In this document: piece by piece, positions 5,663 to 7,169 of the stretch
Position numbering within the stretch: the first letter of the stretch is position 1
Layout: each line of letters starts with the position of its first letter
Source of the DNA: an uncultured Pseudomonadota bacterium
GTDB lineage: Bacteria; Desulfobacterota_B; Binatia; UBA9968
Direction: 5' to 3'
Length of the DNA: 7,169 nt
Assembly: GCA_946478635.1 (NCBI GenBank)
Contig: CAMLCX010000245.1
Coordinates: forward strand, 1-7,169
Notes under the pieces: model-generated
The model's database searches: none
The model's input: only the letters and a program-made list of their open reading frames with translations
What the model was told of the DNA's origin: nothing
Translations under genes and position numbers: made by a program

Positions 5663-6619
5663 GTGAAGCTTGTTGCGGCGATTCTTTTAATATTCAGCTG
5701 CGCCAACTCCGCCGAGGCGCGCAAGGTCGCCGTCGGGGTTCCGGTGCTCGATGTGACGCAGAGCGCGTTGTACGTCGCCCGCGACCGCGGCTACTACCAG
5801 AAGGAAGGTTTGGAAGTCGATCTGATTCTGATGCGCGGCGGCGTCGCCAATCAGGCGCTGATTGCCGGCAATGTGGAATTCACCACGGTGCCGACCGCCG
5901 GGCTGCAAGCGGCGCTGCAAGGGGCGCCGCTCAAGGTGGTGCTCAGCACTTTTCACAAGCCGATGTTCTGGCTCTACTCCCGGCCCGAAATCAAAAGCGT
6001 CAGGGAAATCAACGGCAAAAAAGTAGCCGTGTCGAGTCTCGGTGCGGCGGGCGATTCCGCGCTGCGCGAGTTGATCAAGAAAAACGGCATGGACGAAAAC
6101 CGCGACGTGGCGATTCTGGCCATCGGCACGACCGCCACCCGGCTCGGCGCGCTATCGACCGGCGTCGTGGACGCCGCGATGATGACGTTCCCGCACAATA
6201 TCACCGCCGCGGAATCGGGATTTCGCGAGCTGGTCTCGTTCGTCGCTTCGGACATCATCCAGCTCCAGGGCGCTATCGTAACGCGCGATGGATTGCTCAA
6301 CTCAGAGCCCGCCGTGGTGGAAAAATTTCTCCGCGCGACGATCAAGGGGATCATCTACTATTCGACCAATCGCAGCGGCACCGCGCAGATTCTTGCGCGA
6401 AATACGCACTCGCAAGAAGCCCTCGCTGCTAAAGTCTACGACCTGGTCAAGCCCGCGCTGACGCCGGAGGGGATTCTCAACGACGATCTGCAAAAGCGTG
6501 TCATGGCGCCGCTTTTGGATCGCATTGGCAAGCGCGACACCGCGCCGAATAAATTTTTCGATTTTACGCTTGCGCGGAAGTTGAACGGCGAGATCAAAGC
6601 GGAGGGGTGGAAACCCTAG
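5663..6619 (+). CDS. Second NMT1/SsuA-like ABC-type substrate-binding protein
   Basis: A 318-residue solute-binding protein of the same broad superfamily as the one at 176-1183, but clearly diverged. A short signal peptide (1-19, MKLVAAILLIFSCANSAEA) precedes RKVAVGVP. C13 sits in 'LIFSC', which is a poor lipobox, so ordinary cleavage after AEA is preferred over a lipoprotein. Family features are 'ALYVARDRGYYQKEGLEVDL' (35-54), 'MRGGVANQALIAGNVEFTT' (57-75), 'SVREINGKKVAVSSLGAAGD' (112-131) and 'GIIYYSTNRSGTAQIL'. It is fourth in the plus-strand cassette, 54 bp after tctA, with GTG start and AAAGGA ribosome site. An ABC-type receptor co-transcribed with a complete TTT system but with no ABC permease or ATPase is odd. 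It may serve a transporter elsewhere, or act as a sensor. Ligand unknown. Confidence 0.9.
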   Translation: MKLVAAILLIFSCANSAEARKVAVGVPVLDVTQSALYVARDRGYYQKEGLEVDLILMRGGVANQALIAGNVEFTTVPTAGLQAALQGAPLKVVLSTFHKPMFWLYSRPEIKSVREINGKKVAVSSLGAAGDSALRELIKKNGMDENRDVAILAIGTTATRLGALSTGVVDAAMMTFPHNITAAESGFRELVSFVASDIIQLQGAIVTRDGLLNSEPAVVEKFLRATIKGIIYYSTNRSGTAQILARNTHSQEALAAKVYDLVKPALTPEGILNDDLQKRVMAPLLDRIGKRDTAPNKFFDFTLARKLNGEIKAEGWKP

Positions 6620-6620
6620 A

Positions 6621-6666
6621 ATTTGACGTTCAAATCGTTCAATCGCTGCGCTCCGTTCAAAACGTC
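6621..6666. repeat. Palindrome and triple GTTCAA repeat just after the second binding-protein stop
   Basis: ATTTGA (6621-6626) and TCAAAT (6630-6635) form a perfect 6-bp inverted repeat around CGT, two bases after the TAG stop. GTTCAA occurs at 6628-6633, 6637-6642 and 6655-6660. TGACGTT (6624-6630) is also the exact reverse complement of AACGTCA (6661-6667). The cluster is not coding. It may be a remnant of a dispersed intergenic repeat or a protein-binding site; there is no T-run for a classic terminator. Confidence 0.4.
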
Positions 6667-6698
6667 AGGAACCGGATTTCGAACTCCGTGATGATTCG

Positions 6699-6741
6699 GC
6701 TCCCTCGCCCGCGAAGCAGGAGAGGGCTGGGGTGAGGGCTA
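6699..6741. repeat. REP-like GC-rich palindromic element
   Basis: Arms CCCTCGCCCGC (6702-6712) and GCAGGAGAGGG (6716-6726) pair at 9 of 11 positions around a GAA loop. They are followed by CTGGGGTGAGGG (6727-6738). The GAGAGGG-CTGGGGTGAGGG core is one I recognise as a widespread intergenic palindrome in many proteobacterial and related genomes. It lies between convergent genes, where such elements are typical, and the hairpin could limit read-through from either side. No transposase is associated. Confidence 0.65.
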
Positions 6742-6762
6742 ACAGGTTAATGTTGCAGCGTA

Positions 6763-6779
6763 CGGTAATAACATTACCG
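6763..6779. repeat. Perfect 7-bp-arm palindrome over the oxygenase stop codon
   Basis: CGGTAAT (6763-6769) and ATTACCG (6773-6779) are exact reverse complements around AAC. The right arm contains the TAA stop of the minus-strand oxygenase gene (6776-6774). A second overlapping pair, TAATGTT (6748-6754) and AACATTA (6770-6776), uses part of the same bases, so two alternative hairpins are possible. There is no T-run after the stem in the minus sense (it continues TACGCTGC), so a classic terminator is not shown. Confidence 0.5.
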
Positions 6780-7169
6780 CAGCGCGGCGAGTTTGTTCTT
6801 CCAGTGAGTCTGCCAGTCGGTGCCGTCGGTGATGACTTCTGAAATCACCATCAGATCCGGGTAGCGATTCTTTTCTTCGCTGCGCACCGCATGGGGCGCG
6901 TCGCGGCCAGCTTCGACATCGCGAATCGCGCGTAGAACCTGGCGGCGCGCGGCGATGATCGCCCGGTCGCTGGGGCCGAGAAATTCCCGGGTGCGGTCGA
7001 CGATCGGTCCGTTACCTTCGACGATGGCGGTGTCTTGCACGTTAAAGATGCGCCCCATGCCGGAGAAGCTCCAGGTCTTCATGGACTCGCGGTCCTGCAG
7101 GTAGCGATTGGCTTTATTGCGCAGCGGACGGTAGTCGGGGCCCAGTTCGTCGAGAATCTCCTGGTTTCG
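6774..7169 (-). CDS. Rieske ring-hydroxylating oxygenase alpha subunit, C-terminal part (cut by window edge)
   Basis: The frame is open from the right edge to TAA at 6774, giving 131 visible C-terminal residues. The true start lies beyond 7169; the internal ATG at 7082 is not the start, because the 29 codons before it fit the family equally well. Recognisable stretches are 'LGPDYRPLRNKANRYLQDRE' (visible residues 9-28), 'GRIFNVQDTAIVEGNGPIVD' (39-58) and 'RTREFLGPSDRAIIAARRQV' (59-78). They match the C-terminal catalytic domain of phthalate-4,5-dioxygenase-type alpha subunits. The D of 'NVQD' (codon 7034-7032) is probably the third ligand of the mononuclear iron, by analogy with that class. 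The Rieske [2Fe-2S] CxH motifs and the two iron histidines would be in the missing part. The gene converges on the transporter cassette and is probably a separate transcription unit. Substrate is not inferable from this fragment. Confidence 0.85.
   Translation of the reverse strand, partial: RNQEILDELGPDYRPLRNKANRYLQDRESMKTWSFSGMGRIFNVQDTAIVEGNGPIVDRTREFLGPSDRAIIAARRQVLRAIRDVEAGRDAPHAVRSEEKNRYPDLMVISEVITDGTDWQTHWKNKLAALR

Noticed and set aside
5663..5720. Lipoprotein reading of the second receptor at C13
   Set aside because: The residues before the cysteine (L-I-F-S-C) are a poor lipobox because of F at -2, and a normal AEA cleavage site follows.
1..7169. CRISPR array, tRNA/rRNA, insertion sequence, phage or defence genes
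   Set aside because: No regularly spaced repeats, tRNA cloverleaf, transposase, integrase or toxin/defence motifs were seen in any frame read.

Overview
The window shows a compact accessory catabolic/transport locus from a bacterium with about 55-60 % GC. It holds seven complete genes and one gene cut by the right edge. The envelope proteins have Gram-negative-type signal peptides, and a REP-type GC palindrome common in proteobacteria and related phyla lies in one gap. Abundant TctC-type and NMT1-type binding proteins next to a Rieske oxygenase are typical of soil or groundwater lineages such as Binatia-like Desulfobacterota, Rokubacteria, Tectomicrobia or Betaproteobacteria. I cannot place it more precisely; this is inference from gene content.

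Layout. Positions 1-175 hold no convincing gene. Positions 176-2473 on the minus strand form a left cassette, read right to left. It encodes the two split subunits of a thiamine-diphosphate (ThDP) 2-oxoacid decarboxylase of the sulfopyruvate/phosphonopyruvate decarboxylase family (alpha/PYR domain, then beta/PP domain), followed by a periplasmic NMT1/SsuA-like ABC-type binding protein. Positions 2474-2644 are a divergent control region. It has two back-to-back promoters with perfect TTGACA boxes, and these boxes are the ends of an 11-bp-arm inverted repeat that looks like a shared operator. Positions 2645-6619 on the plus strand form a right cassette: a complete tripartite tricarboxylate transporter (binding protein TctC, small membrane protein TctB, large membrane protein TctA) followed by a second NMT1-like binding protein. 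Positions 6620-6773 are a convergent gap rich in small palindromes, including a REP-like hairpin. Positions 6774-7169 on the minus strand are the C-terminal part of a Rieske ring-hydroxylating oxygenase alpha subunit.

How the parts may work together. The simplest reading is a divergently transcribed, co-regulated uptake-and-decarboxylation module. The TTT system imports a small carboxylate, and the split ThDP enzyme decarboxylates a 2-oxoacid made from it. Pairing of a TTT importer with a ComDE-type decarboxylase is known from bacterial 3-sulfolactate degradation, so a C3 sulfonate is a reasonable candidate substrate. Its companions (sulfolactate dehydrogenase, Xsc) are not in the window. The Rieske oxygenase fragment suggests an alternative aromatic-acid substrate. 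Two ABC-type binding proteins, one per cassette, have no ABC permease or ATPase beside them; what they deliver to is the main open question.
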